Shown: one piece after another, positions 44,419 through 51,907 of the stretch
Layout: each line of letters begins with the position of its first letter
Numbering within the stretch: the stretch's first letter is position 1
NCBI GenBank assembly: GCA_004298065.1
Contig: SCRL01000069.1
Location: 1 to 64,000 of the forward strand
Source: Gammaproteobacteria bacterium
Lineage (GTDB): Bacteria; Pseudomonadota; Gammaproteobacteria; Acidiferrobacterales; Sulfurifustaceae
Reading direction: 5' to 3'
DNA: 64,000 bases
Notes under the pieces: generated by a model
Seen by the model: the letters and a program-made list of their open reading frames with translations, nothing else
What the model was told of the DNA's origin: nothing
Database searches by the model: none
Position numbers and translations under genes: made by a program

Positions 44419-45621
44419 CTACGCGCTGCGAGAGGTTTTCGTCGCGATTATCTCGGCCTCGAAGGAGACGTCGATCTGAAGGTAGGTGACATGCGAAACA
44501 GCGGTGACGCTGTACATCCGTGGTCTGAGATTGGCCAGAGGCGCGTGCGCCGCCGGCGAAGCGTCGTCGATCAGAAACCGCGCGCCGTCCTTCGCTTTGA
44601 GCCGGACAGTGCCGCGGAGCAGGTAGTAGTTCCAGTTGTCGCGGCTGCCGCGTTTGGCGAGCACCGTTCCGGGCGATGCCGACCGCACGTTGCCGCGGAA
44701 AAGCCGCGCGAGCTGGTGATGGTCGAGGTTCTGGAATCTGTCGAAGCGCCTGAGCGCGTGGGCATTGATGTCATCGCCCCTGGGAGATTGTTCCTGTGCG
44801 GCGCCTGCGACCGGGAGCAATTCACCCCGGTGCTCTAGGACGTGCAGGCGGCGCTGCTCGCCGACGTTGTGCGAAGTCGGCGTTCGGTTCGGGAAGTGCG
44901 CAGCGGGTCTTGGACGCGGATATCCGCGCCGCGATTTGTCAACCGCCAGACGGTGAAGCGCATCGTTCAGCTCGCGAATCGCCGCCGTGCACCGTTGCTG
45001 TAGCGGCATCGGTCCGGCCAGGTTGAGCACCTCAATCACGGGTAGCGCGGCTTTGCGGTCCACTTCCTCAATATCCGGGTCCGTCCGGTACTGATCTAGG
45101 GTAGTGTTTCGACTGAAGAGTACGGGGCAAAAAACCCGTGCATCGGGTACAAGTGGGGAGCGGTATTCCAGCAGCAATTCGATTCCGCGGTAGATGCTTT
45201 TTTCGCGGTTGCGTTTCTGGAACTCCGTGAACGCGTCCGCCCCGACCGGTTGCTGGGAGTCGGCGTCGTGGTCTTGCCGGTCCGTCGAGCGACGTCCGAA
45301 ATCCGTTCTCCACGATCCCCGTGGCCGGTGACCGCGTGGAGAGGGATAGAGCTGGCGCAACGTGTCATCCGTAAATACCAGGCTCGCGGAAGCCCACTCC
45401 CTGGGTTGCAGTGGCTGGTAGATCAGGGCGATCCGCAGGTTTTCCTGATCCGGATTCTTCCGGTAGCTCTGCAGGAGCTGGGCGCTAAGCTCGGCGAACG
45501 ACCAGGAAAGGGCGGTATCGACGACGAACTCCTCGTCGTCCTCGAAGTAACCGAGCGCCCCGGAAGGGTAGATCAGGTTGTATAGCCGGGAAATTTTCTC
45601 CGTGCGAAGGGTTCCTGCCAT
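44419..45621 (-). CDS. Protein with C-terminal cNMP-binding-like fold, otherwise unknown
   Basis: 400 residues, no membrane segment. The N-terminal 70 residues (SRLYNLIYPSGALGYFEDDEE) and the middle (FTEFQKRNREKSIYRGIELLLEYRSP) match nothing I know. The last 120 residues resemble a cyclic-nucleotide/Crp-type beta-roll: LARLFRGNVRSASPGTVLAKRG, then YYLLRGTVRLKAKDG. The phosphate-binding cassette and DNA-binding domain are not evident. Base composition looks slightly less GC-rich than the neighbours. It may be a sensor for an unseen partner. Confidence 0.55.
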   Translation of the reverse strand: MAGTLRTEKISRLYNLIYPSGALGYFEDDEEFVVDTALSWSFAELSAQLLQSYRKNPDQENLRIALIYQPLQPREWASASLVFTDDTLRQLYPSPRGHRPRGSWRTDFGRRSTDRQDHDADSQQPVGADAFTEFQKRNREKSIYRGIELLLEYRSPLVPDARVFCPVLFSRNTTLDQYRTDPDIEEVDRKAALPVIEVLNLAGPMPLQQRCTAAIRELNDALHRLAVDKSRRGYPRPRPAAHFPNRTPTSHNVGEQRRLHVLEHRGELLPVAGAAQEQSPRGDDINAHALRRFDRFQNLDHHQLARLFRGNVRSASPGTVLAKRGSRDNWNYYLLRGTVRLKAKDGARFLIDDASPAAHAPLANLRPRMYSVTAVSHVTYLQIDVSFEAEIIATKTSRSA

Positions 45622-45722
45622 TGCATACTCACAGGGGTGAGCGTGTCCATGTCTTGGATTCGCATCTTGCTACAGGCTGTCAATTCGGCGAGCGCCGCCG
45701 GGCGGCGGTGCGACACCGTCTG

Positions 45723-46916
45723 TCAGCTCGGCAGCAAGCGGCAGAAAAATGCTTTCAGATACCCGGTCTCGGGAATCGCGGGGTGGACCGGGTGGTCCGG
45801 GCCCTGATGGCCTTCCTCGACAATTTCCATGAACCGATCGAGGTGGCGGCTACCCTTGAGCAGCACGTCGCGCAGGCTGTCGCGGTGCAGGTGGTAGGAG
45901 CAGGAGCACGACACCAGGATGCCGTCCTTGGCCAGCACCTGCATCGCCATCTGGTTCAGGCGTTGGTAAGCGAGCGTGCCTTCCTTGATGTCCTTTTTGC
46001 GCTTGATGAACGCCGGCGGATCGAGGATGACGACGTCGAAGCGCTGACGCTCGGCGCGCAGGCGCCGCAGTACCTCGAACGCGTCGTCGCGCTGGACGGA
46101 GACTTTGTCGGCGACGTTGTTCAATTCGGCATTGCGCTGTATCCACTCGGGCGATTTCTGCGAGCTGTCGACGCAGATGACCGACTCCGCGCCGGCTATT
46201 GCCGCCTGTACGCCGAAGGCGCCGAGGTAGCTGAAGACATCGAGCACCTTCGCTCCCCGGACATAATGCTGCAGGCGTTTGCGGTTCAGGCGTTGGTCGT
46301 AGAACCAGCCGGTCTTTTGGCCGGTCGTGAGCGGTGCCTCGAATTTCGCCCCGTTTTCCTCCACCAGCGCCATGTCTGGCACCTCGCCCAGCGCCGGTTC
46401 GACATAGCGGTTGAGTCCTTCCAGTTCGCGGCTCGGCGAGTCGTTGCGCCAGAGAATGGCGCGCGGCTTGATGACTTTTTCGAGCGCGGCGACGATCTCG
46501 TTTTTCAGACGTTCCATGCCGGCGGTGGTGATCTGCACCACGACGATATCGCCGTAGCGGTCCACAATCAGTCCCGGCAGGGCATCGGAGTCGCCGAACG
46601 CCAGGCGGTAATAGGGTTTGTCGAACAGTTTTTCGCGCAGGCTCAGGGCGATGTTAAGCCGGTGAGTGATGAGCGATTGGTCGAGGACATATTTCGGGTC
46701 GCGTGACACGAGGCGTACGCTGATGAGCGTGCCGGGGTTCACGTAACCGGTGCCGAGCGCGTGCCCGCTGGCGTCCTCGATCAGCACCGGTTGTCCCGGC
46801 TCGAACTGGGTGAGCGGCGTGACGCGGTTGTCCACCTCGTTGCTGAATACCCAGACGTGTCCGGCCCGCAGGCGGTGGTCTTCGTTCTTGTTGAGACGCA
46901 GCGGGGCGAGGGTCAT
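45723..46916 (-). CDS. rlmI: RlmI-like 23S rRNA cytosine methyltransferase
   Basis: 397 residues. A PUA domain (about 1-85) is followed by a linker and a Rossmann class I methyltransferase: motif I LDVFSYLGAFGVQAA, VICVDSSQKSPEW, and the catalytic LDPPAF (about 300) with a Cys pair SCSCSY further on. This is the m5C methyltransferase family of RlmI, acting on 23S rRNA C1962. The start at ATG 46916 fits PUA-domain homologues. It is divergent from the hydrolase at 47058. Confidence 0.88.
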   Translation of the reverse strand: MTLAPLRLNKNEDHRLRAGHVWVFSNEVDNRVTPLTQFEPGQPVLIEDASGHALGTGYVNPGTLISVRLVSRDPKYVLDQSLITHRLNIALSLREKLFDKPYYRLAFGDSDALPGLIVDRYGDIVVVQITTAGMERLKNEIVAALEKVIKPRAILWRNDSPSRELEGLNRYVEPALGEVPDMALVEENGAKFEAPLTTGQKTGWFYDQRLNRKRLQHYVRGAKVLDVFSYLGAFGVQAAIAGAESVICVDSSQKSPEWIQRNAELNNVADKVSVQRDDAFEVLRRLRAERQRFDVVILDPPAFIKRKKDIKEGTLAYQRLNQMAMQVLAKDGILVSCSCSYHLHRDSLRDVLLKGSRHLDRFMEIVEEGHQGPDHPVHPAIPETGYLKAFFCRLLPS

Positions 46917-47057
46917 TGGAAATCAGCCGGTTATCTATGCGTAGGGGGCGGCATTATCGCACGGAAGCTCGGCGGTATGAGAAAAAAGTCGCCGTGCCAC
47001 GGTGGGGCGAGTGACGTCGCCTATAATCTGCCGAGCCAGCGTTCAACGAGGGAGCCC

Positions 47058-47963
47058 ATGCAAACCCGTCATCTTGTTCGTTTCGTGTGCACCGCTGCAT
47101 TCGGCCTCGCCGCCATCGCAGTCGAGGCGAAGGAAGTCACGCTATCCCACAAGGGACTGACGCTCAACGCCAATCTCGAGCTCGCGGCCGACAAGAAACT
47201 CGCCGACGGCGCCATCCTCATCACCCACGGCATGCTCGCGCACCGCGATATGGAAGCGCTGGTCTACCTTCGGAATCTGCTCAAGGAAAAGGGCTACAAC
47301 ACGCTCGCTATCAATCTGGGCCTTGGGCTTAACAACCGGCATGACATGTACGACTGTAAGGTTACACACCGTCACCGGCAGACCGATGCCGCAGACGAGA
47401 TAAGTGCCTGGGTGGACTGGCTGAAAAAGCAGGGCGCAAACCGTGCGACGGTTCTCGGCCACTCGAACGGCGGGGCGCAAACGGCGCTCTATGCGGCGGA
47501 GCGGAACAACGCGCTGATCAAGGCAGTGGTGCTGATGGCGCCGGCGACGCACGATAACAACAATGCCGCGTCTTTCCAGAAGCGTTACCAGAAACCGCTG
47601 GCACCGGTGCTAGAGAAGGCGCAAAAGCTGGTCAAGGAGGGTAAGGGCACTACGGTGCTTGAACACACCGATTTCCTGTATTGTCCGGACACCTCGGTGA
47701 CGGCCGACGCCTTCGTTTCCTACTACGGGCCGAACCGCCTCGATACGCCGACCCTGATTCCGAAAATCAAAAAACCGACGCTCGTGGTCGTCGCCGGCAG
47801 CGACGATGTCGTCATCGGCCTCGACAAGAAGGTCGCGCCGCTGGCGGACGGCAAGCACGTGCAGATGAAGGTGATCGACAGCGCCGACCACTTCTTCCGC
47901 GATCTTTACGCCGACGACGCGGTCGAGGCGATCGGCGCGTTCCTGAAGGGAACTGGCCTCTAG
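47058..47963 (+). CDS. Secreted alpha/beta hydrolase
   Basis: 301 residues from ATG 47058. A signal peptide (about 1-24) precedes an alpha/beta hydrolase fold: THGMLAHRDMEA (oxyanion region), nucleophile elbow GHSNGG (Ser about residue 137), and the catalytic His in SADHFF near the C-terminus. GAGGGAG upstream is the ribosome site. The substrate is unknown. Its stop overlaps the convergent MFS stop by 4 nt. Confidence 0.8.
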   Translation: MQTRHLVRFVCTAAFGLAAIAVEAKEVTLSHKGLTLNANLELAADKKLADGAILITHGMLAHRDMEALVYLRNLLKEKGYNTLAINLGLGLNNRHDMYDCKVTHRHRQTDAADEISAWVDWLKKQGANRATVLGHSNGGAQTALYAAERNNALIKAVVLMAPATHDNNNAASFQKRYQKPLAPVLEKAQKLVKEGKGTTVLEHTDFLYCPDTSVTADAFVSYYGPNRLDTPTLIPKIKKPTLVVVAGSDDVVIGLDKKVAPLADGKHVQMKVIDSADHFFRDLYADDAVEAIGAFLKGTGL

Positions 47964-49144
47964 CGCACGAAGCGCCAGAAGCCGGCGCAGGCCGCGGCCG
48001 CGAGCGCGGCGGATACGAGGAACGCAATCTTCACGCCGTACACCGCCCACAGCCCGCCGAGCAGCAGCCCGGCGGGGATCGCGGCCAACCCCACCAGCAT
48101 GTGAAACCAGCCGAAGGCGGTGCCGCGTTCCGCCGGCGCCGCCAGGTCGCGCACCAGCGCGCGCTCCGCGCCCTCGGTGAGCCCGAAGTAGAAGCCGAGC
48201 AGCAGGCTCCACGCCCAGAGCATGAGCGGTTGATGAGCGAATGCGAGCGCAAACAACGCCACGGCGTACACCATCCAGCCGCTGAGAATCAGCGGTCGGC
48301 GGCCGATACGGTCGGTGTATTGGCCGGCCTGCATCGAGACCGACGCCTTGACCACGTGCATCGCCGCCCACAGCAACAGCAGCTCGACCACCGACATGCC
48401 GATCTCGTGGCCGCGCAGCAGCAGGAAGGTTTCGGGAATTTTTCCGAGCGTGAAGCCCACCAGCACCACGAGATAGCGGCGCGTCGTCGGCGACAGCGCC
48501 GCCCAGGAAAGCGGCGCGTTGTCGGTCAGCGGCGCGCCGTCGCGCGGCTGCTCGCGCACGCCGAAAGCGAACAGCGCCACCGCGAACAGGCCGGGAATCG
48601 CCGACAGCGCGATCACGACGTCGAGGCGCTGCGTGCCCCAGTAGACCACGGCCGCGGCCGCGAGGCTGCCGAGCACCGCGCCGGTGTGATCCAGCGCGCG
48701 CGTGAAGCCGTAAGCGCGGCCCGCCTGGTCGTCGGTAATGGCGTCGGCGATGAGCGCATCGCGCGGCGCGGTGCGGATGCCCTTGCCGACGCGGTCGGTG
48801 ACGCGGATGACCAGCACGTTGAACCACGAACCCGAAAAGCCGATCAGCGGACGCGCGAGGTTGGACAGCAGGTAACCGCCGACGGCGTAGGGCTTGCGCG
48901 CGCGGTTGTGCAGGTCCGAATGTCGCCCGGCCCAGAGCTTGAGCAGGTTCGAGACCGTGTCGGCGACGCCCTCGATGAGGCCAAGCGCTACCGGGCCGGC
49001 GGCGAGCACCGTGGCGAGCAGCAGCGGGATCAGCGGCACCACCATTTCGCTCGCGAAGTCGTTCAACAGGCTTACGAGCCCGACGACGACAATGGTGCGC
49101 GGCAGGCCGGTTTTCGTGCGTTCGGGGACGGGGTTCGGGTTCAA
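47960..49144 (-). CDS. MFS transporter, start uncertain
   Basis: 394 residues if started at TTG 49144. It has about 10-12 hydrophobic helices; the family loop GRHSDLHNRARKPYAVGGYL and DRVGKGIRTAPRDALIAD in the first half, and DRIGRRPLILSGW in the second, fit MFS drug or metabolite transporters. The open frame continues upstream to ATG 49258, but that part falls in tandem repeats (49198-49322), so I prefer the later start. The substrate is unknown. Confidence 0.75.
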   Translation of the reverse strand: MNPNPVPERTKTGLPRTIVVVGLVSLLNDFASEMVVPLIPLLLATVLAAGPVALGLIEGVADTVSNLLKLWAGRHSDLHNRARKPYAVGGYLLSNLARPLIGFSGSWFNVLVIRVTDRVGKGIRTAPRDALIADAITDDQAGRAYGFTRALDHTGAVLGSLAAAAVVYWGTQRLDVVIALSAIPGLFAVALFAFGVREQPRDGAPLTDNAPLSWAALSPTTRRYLVVLVGFTLGKIPETFLLLRGHEIGMSVVELLLLWAAMHVVKASVSMQAGQYTDRIGRRPLILSGWMVYAVALFALAFAHQPLMLWAWSLLLGFYFGLTEGAERALVRDLAAPAERGTAFGWFHMLVGLAAIPAGLLLGGLWAVYGVKIAFLVSAALAAAACAGFWRFVR

Positions 49145-49197
49145 CGCAGCGCGTGCTCCGATAGACGCGTCTACTGTAACGGAGCCGTATGCAGCGG

Positions 49198-49322
49198 GCA
49201 AAACCGCAGTACAGGGACGCGCTGCTTGCGGTGCCGAGGGACGCCAGGAGTGGTACATGGATGTACTGGTTACGGAGCCGAGGGACGCAAACCTCGGTAC
49301 AGGGATGTACCGGTTGAGGTGC
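49198..49322. repeat. Three tandem imperfect ~44-bp units of the CATCCCTGT repeat family
   Basis: Read on the minus strand, the units share CCGGTACATCCCTGTACC-like palindromic cores and a GCGTCCCTCGGC joint, with internal changes. Isolated copies occur at 10888-10962 and 53325-53382. Not spaced like CRISPR. Confidence 0.6.
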
Positions 49323-49332
49323 TAACGGATGC

Positions 49333-49363
49333 AAAAAAAAGGGCGCGGGGATTAGCCGCGCCC
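49333..49363 (-). terminator. Strong orphan terminator on the minus strand
   Basis: GGGCGCGG and CCGCGCCC close a GGATTAG loop; on the minus strand the stem is followed by eight Ts (49340-49333). No minus-strand gene ends here, so it must close an unannotated transcript or act in the MFS leader. Confidence 0.75.
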
Positions 49364-49617
49364 ACACGTTGGAGGAGAGGACTACTCGTTGACTACTGCC
49401 AATACGTGGTAGCAATTCCTGTACCATTGGCGATGGGCGTCGGTACCGCGGGAAAACCGTGTTTTTCGCCGAGGACACCGGCGCGTGTCAGCCTGACATG
49501 TCATCGTGTCGCGCGCTGCGGACGCCGGGTTGCCAATATGGCAGATGGAAACGCGCGGTATCCTTATACTGTCTCTGTAACGACGCGATCGTGCGTCCGG
49601 ACACAACGAGATACCTG
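49364..49617. other. Gene-free region upstream of a membrane gene; possible minus-strand small RNA
   Basis: No supported coding frame. Toward the orphan terminator the minus strand reads CCTCTCCTCC, complementary to a ribosome binding site, directly before the hairpin. TATACT-like and TATAAG-like sequences occur near 49564 but no convincing promoter. Confidence 0.35.
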
Positions 49618-50322
49618 ATGGAAGCGAGAATGGCCGATGTCAGCCGTGGGGTGGCGTGGTTCACCGGCGGCTGGCGGATCTTCATGAAAAACCCGGGCGT
49701 GTGGGTGGTGCTGGGCGTGATCTTCATTGCCAGCCTGTTCGTGCTGGCGCTGATTCCGCTGCTCGGCCAGTTGCTGATGGCGCTGTTTGCGCCGGTGCTG
49801 AGCGCGGGGCTGCTTCATGCCGCGCGCGCGGCGGACAACGAACGGCCGCTCGAGATTTCGCACGCGCTCCAGGGTTTCCGCGAAAAGGAAAAGCTCACGC
49901 CGCTGCTCTCGCTCGGCGGCGTGGCGCTGGCCGGGCTGATTCTCAGCATCGCGCTCGCGTTCGCCATCGGCGGCGCGTCGATGGTGGCGATGATGGCGGG
50001 GCGCCACGAGATGGGCGGCGGCGCGGCCGCCGGGGTGCTGGTGGCGTTGCTCGCGGTGCTGCTGGTGCAGCTGGTCGTGGCGATGGCGCTGGTCTATGCC
50101 GTGCCGCTGGTGATGTTTCGTGGCGTGCCCGCGACGCAGGCTTTGGGAAGCAGCCTCAAGGCGTGCCTGCGCAATTTTCTGCCGCTGACCGTGTTCGGCG
50201 TGATTTACCTGTTCGTCGCCGTGGCCGCGACGGTGCCGTTTTTCCTCGGCTGGATCGTGCTGCTGCCGGCCTCGGCCGGGATGCTGTACCTGAGTTACAA
50301 GGATTTGTACGAAACCGCCTGA
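49618..50322 (+). CDS. BPSS1780-family (DUF2189-like) multipass membrane protein
   Basis: 234 residues. It opens with MEAR and a GGWRIFMKNPGVWVVLG segment typical of the family, followed by about five or six membrane helices with Gly/Ala-rich packing and a final YLSYKDLYE. The function of this family is unknown. ATG 49618 is chosen because MEAR is the common family opening; ATG 49630 is an alternative. A CACAGAG repeat follows. Confidence 0.78.
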   Translation: MEARMADVSRGVAWFTGGWRIFMKNPGVWVVLGVIFIASLFVLALIPLLGQLLMALFAPVLSAGLLHAARAADNERPLEISHALQGFREKEKLTPLLSLGGVALAGLILSIALAFAIGGASMVAMMAGRHEMGGGAAAGVLVALLAVLLVQLVVAMALVYAVPLVMFRGVPATQALGSSLKACLRNFLPLTVFGVIYLFVAVAATVPFFLGWIVLLPASAGMLYLSYKDLYETA

Positions 50323-50331
50323 AGTAAATCA

Positions 50332-50416
50332 TTCACCACAGAGGGCATAGAGATCACAGAGGATCTTTCGTTATCCCCTTTTGCATTCTCTGTGCCCTTC
50401 GTGTTCTCTGTGGTGA
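50332..50416. repeat. CACAGAG-type palindromic intergenic repeat, copy C
   Basis: Left arm TTCACCACAGAGGGCATAG (from 50332), right arm TTCTCTGTGGTGAA (to 50416), inverted, with additional CACAGAG units between. It matches the copies at 34851 and 38987. Confidence 0.75.
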
Positions 50417-50441
50417 AAAGTCCTTTTGAAGTGCTCTGGTG

Positions 50442-50963
50442 TTACTCCCGCATCAGCCGGCGCAGTTCCTCGATGAGTTTCGGGTCGTCCCACTCGCGTC
50501 CGCCGACTGAGCGGTAGGCGATGCGTCCCTGCTTGTCGACCACGAACGTCGTGGGGATGGCGATCACCGGCCATTGTTTCAATGCTTTGCTGTCGCGGTC
50601 GAGCAGGATGGGAAAGGTCAGCTCGGTGCCGGTGGCGAAAATGAATGGCAGGATTTCATCCACCGTTTCACCGGTGTCAATCGCGTGCAGCGCGAACGGT
50701 TCGTCCTTCAGCTTTTCCCACAGTCGCTGCATCGACGGCAGCTCTTTGCGGCATGGCGGGCACCAGGTGGCCCAGAAATTCACCAGCACCACCTTGCCGC
50801 GCTGTTCCGACAGGTGCTGCGTTTTCCCATCCAGGTCCTCGAGCGCGTAGTTCGCCGCCGCTGGCCGTTTGGCGATTGGCGTCATCGTCTGTGGCGGTTC
50901 GGCGGCATGAACCGCCGCGACGAATAGCGCGGTCAGCAGACCGACCCCGAAATATTTCAGCAT
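50442..50963 (-). CDS. TlpA/ResA-type periplasmic thioredoxin
   Basis: 173 residues from ATG 50963. A signal peptide or anchor (about 1-21) precedes a thioredoxin domain with an extended TlpA N-region, the active site ATWCPPCRKE (about 75-84) and the cis-Pro in AIPTTFVVD. It reduces or isomerises cytochrome-type disulfides in the periplasm; the partner is unknown. It is the last gene of a four-gene minus-strand unit (ATP-grasp, MerR, unknown, TlpA). Confidence 0.88.
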   Translation of the reverse strand: MLKYFGVGLLTALFVAAVHAAEPPQTMTPIAKRPAAANYALEDLDGKTQHLSEQRGKVVLVNFWATWCPPCRKELPSMQRLWEKLKDEPFALHAIDTGETVDEILPFIFATGTELTFPILLDRDSKALKQWPVIAIPTTFVVDKQGRIAYRSVGGREWDDPKLIEELRRLMRE

Positions 50964-50976
50964 GTATTGCCCCCGG

Positions 50977-51513
50977 TTATTTCTTGTTGTCGTCGCTGGC
51001 GCAGCGCACGTTGCGCAACACGGCCTCGCGCGGTTTATCGCCTTCACGCCACACAAACTTGAGATCGAAGTGGCTGCCGGGCGGAAGGGCATAGGTCGTC
51101 ATGCCCATGTTCCAGTCGCCGACGTCGTAGCGATGTTCGGTCGGGAACAGGGCGTAGCGAAACGCCGTGCGTGCGCCCGCCGGAACGCCGCGTCGCTCCC
51201 ATTCCCGTTGCCATTCGCGTTCCAGTTTCGGCGGTCGTTCACCCGTGGGCGCGCGCGCCCGCCAGTCGGCGAGGTTGAAGGCGATGCCGTGGACGACCGA
51301 TTCGTTTCGAAACACGGTCTGGAACACGCACGCCGTCGTCGCCAGCAGCTCGGCCGAGTCCGCGTCGAAGCCACGTCCGAGGTAGAACGCCCGTACCTGG
51401 TCCGGCAGGACCGGGGTGAGCGTGAGGGAAACGCCGGCGGTGCGGATTTCCCGGGTTTCGACCGGGGCGTCGGCAGCCGCCAGCAGTGCCGCAAGAAGGA
51501 TGTCGGGCGTCAT
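50977..51513 (-). CDS. Secreted hypothetical protein between MerR and TlpA
   Basis: 178 residues. A short hydrophobic N-terminus (about 4-16) suggests secretion or a lipoprotein-like start. The body is rich in Arg and Trp with FYLGRGFDADSAELLATTACVFQ and a C-terminal FVWREGDKP. Two cysteines (ACVF and RCAS) could be partners for TlpA. I do not recognise a family. It starts immediately after the MerR stop with no gap, so the two are co-translated. Confidence 0.6.
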   Translation of the reverse strand: MTPDILLAALLAAADAPVETREIRTAGVSLTLTPVLPDQVRAFYLGRGFDADSAELLATTACVFQTVFRNESVVHGIAFNLADWRARAPTGERPPKLEREWQREWERRGVPAGARTAFRYALFPTEHRYDVGDWNMGMTTYALPPGSHFDLKFVWREGDKPREAVLRNVRCASDDNKK

Positions 51514-51897
51514 TTATTTTCTGCGGTATAACGATTCGATGATCGGGCAGGCGGGGGAGCGTCCCGAGGCGCAGGCGCGCAGGAGACGATCAAGAGTTTT
51601 GCGCATGGCCGTGAGGTCCTTCAGGCGCGCCTCGATGTCCGCCCGCTTGCGCTCGGCGAGCCCGCGTGCCTCACCGCAGGCGGCGCCGTCGAGCTTGAGC
51701 AGCTCGGCGATCTCCTTGAGCGTGAAGCCGAGCTCCTGCGCGCGTTTGATGAAGCGCAGGCGCGCCAGCTGTTCAGGCGCGTAGTAGCGGCCCGGGCGCG
51801 ACATCAGGTTGCGACGCTGGTAATAGCGCACGGTTTCGACGTTCACGCCCGCGGCGCGCGCGAGCCGGCCGATGGTCAGTGTCGGATTGTGCGCCAT
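51514..51897 (-). CDS. MerR-family metal-responsive regulator
   Basis: 127 residues from ATG 51897. A winged helix with MerR features (IGRLARAAGVNVETVRYYQRR) is followed by a dimerisation helix. Three cysteines occur at the places used by Hg(II)-type MerR: Cys74 in ACGEARGLAERK, Cys109 and Cys117 in the C-terminal loop RACASGRSPACPII. The 109-117 spacing is 8, one shorter than in the transposon MerR, so the metal could be mercury or another soft metal. It overlaps nothing but is tightly packed with the gene at 50977. A mer-type operator occurs at 59147-59178. Confidence 0.85.
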   Translation of the reverse strand: MAHNPTLTIGRLARAAGVNVETVRYYQRRNLMSRPGRYYAPEQLARLRFIKRAQELGFTLKEIAELLKLDGAACGEARGLAERKRADIEARLKDLTAMRKTLDRLLRACASGRSPACPIIESLYRRK

Positions 51898-51907
51898 GCG
51901 AGGTGGG

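Noticed and set aside
49198-49322. CRISPR-like tandem repeats.
   Set aside because: Only three imperfect units with no unique spacers between them and no cas genes in the window; they match isolated copies elsewhere and fit a dispersed repeat family.
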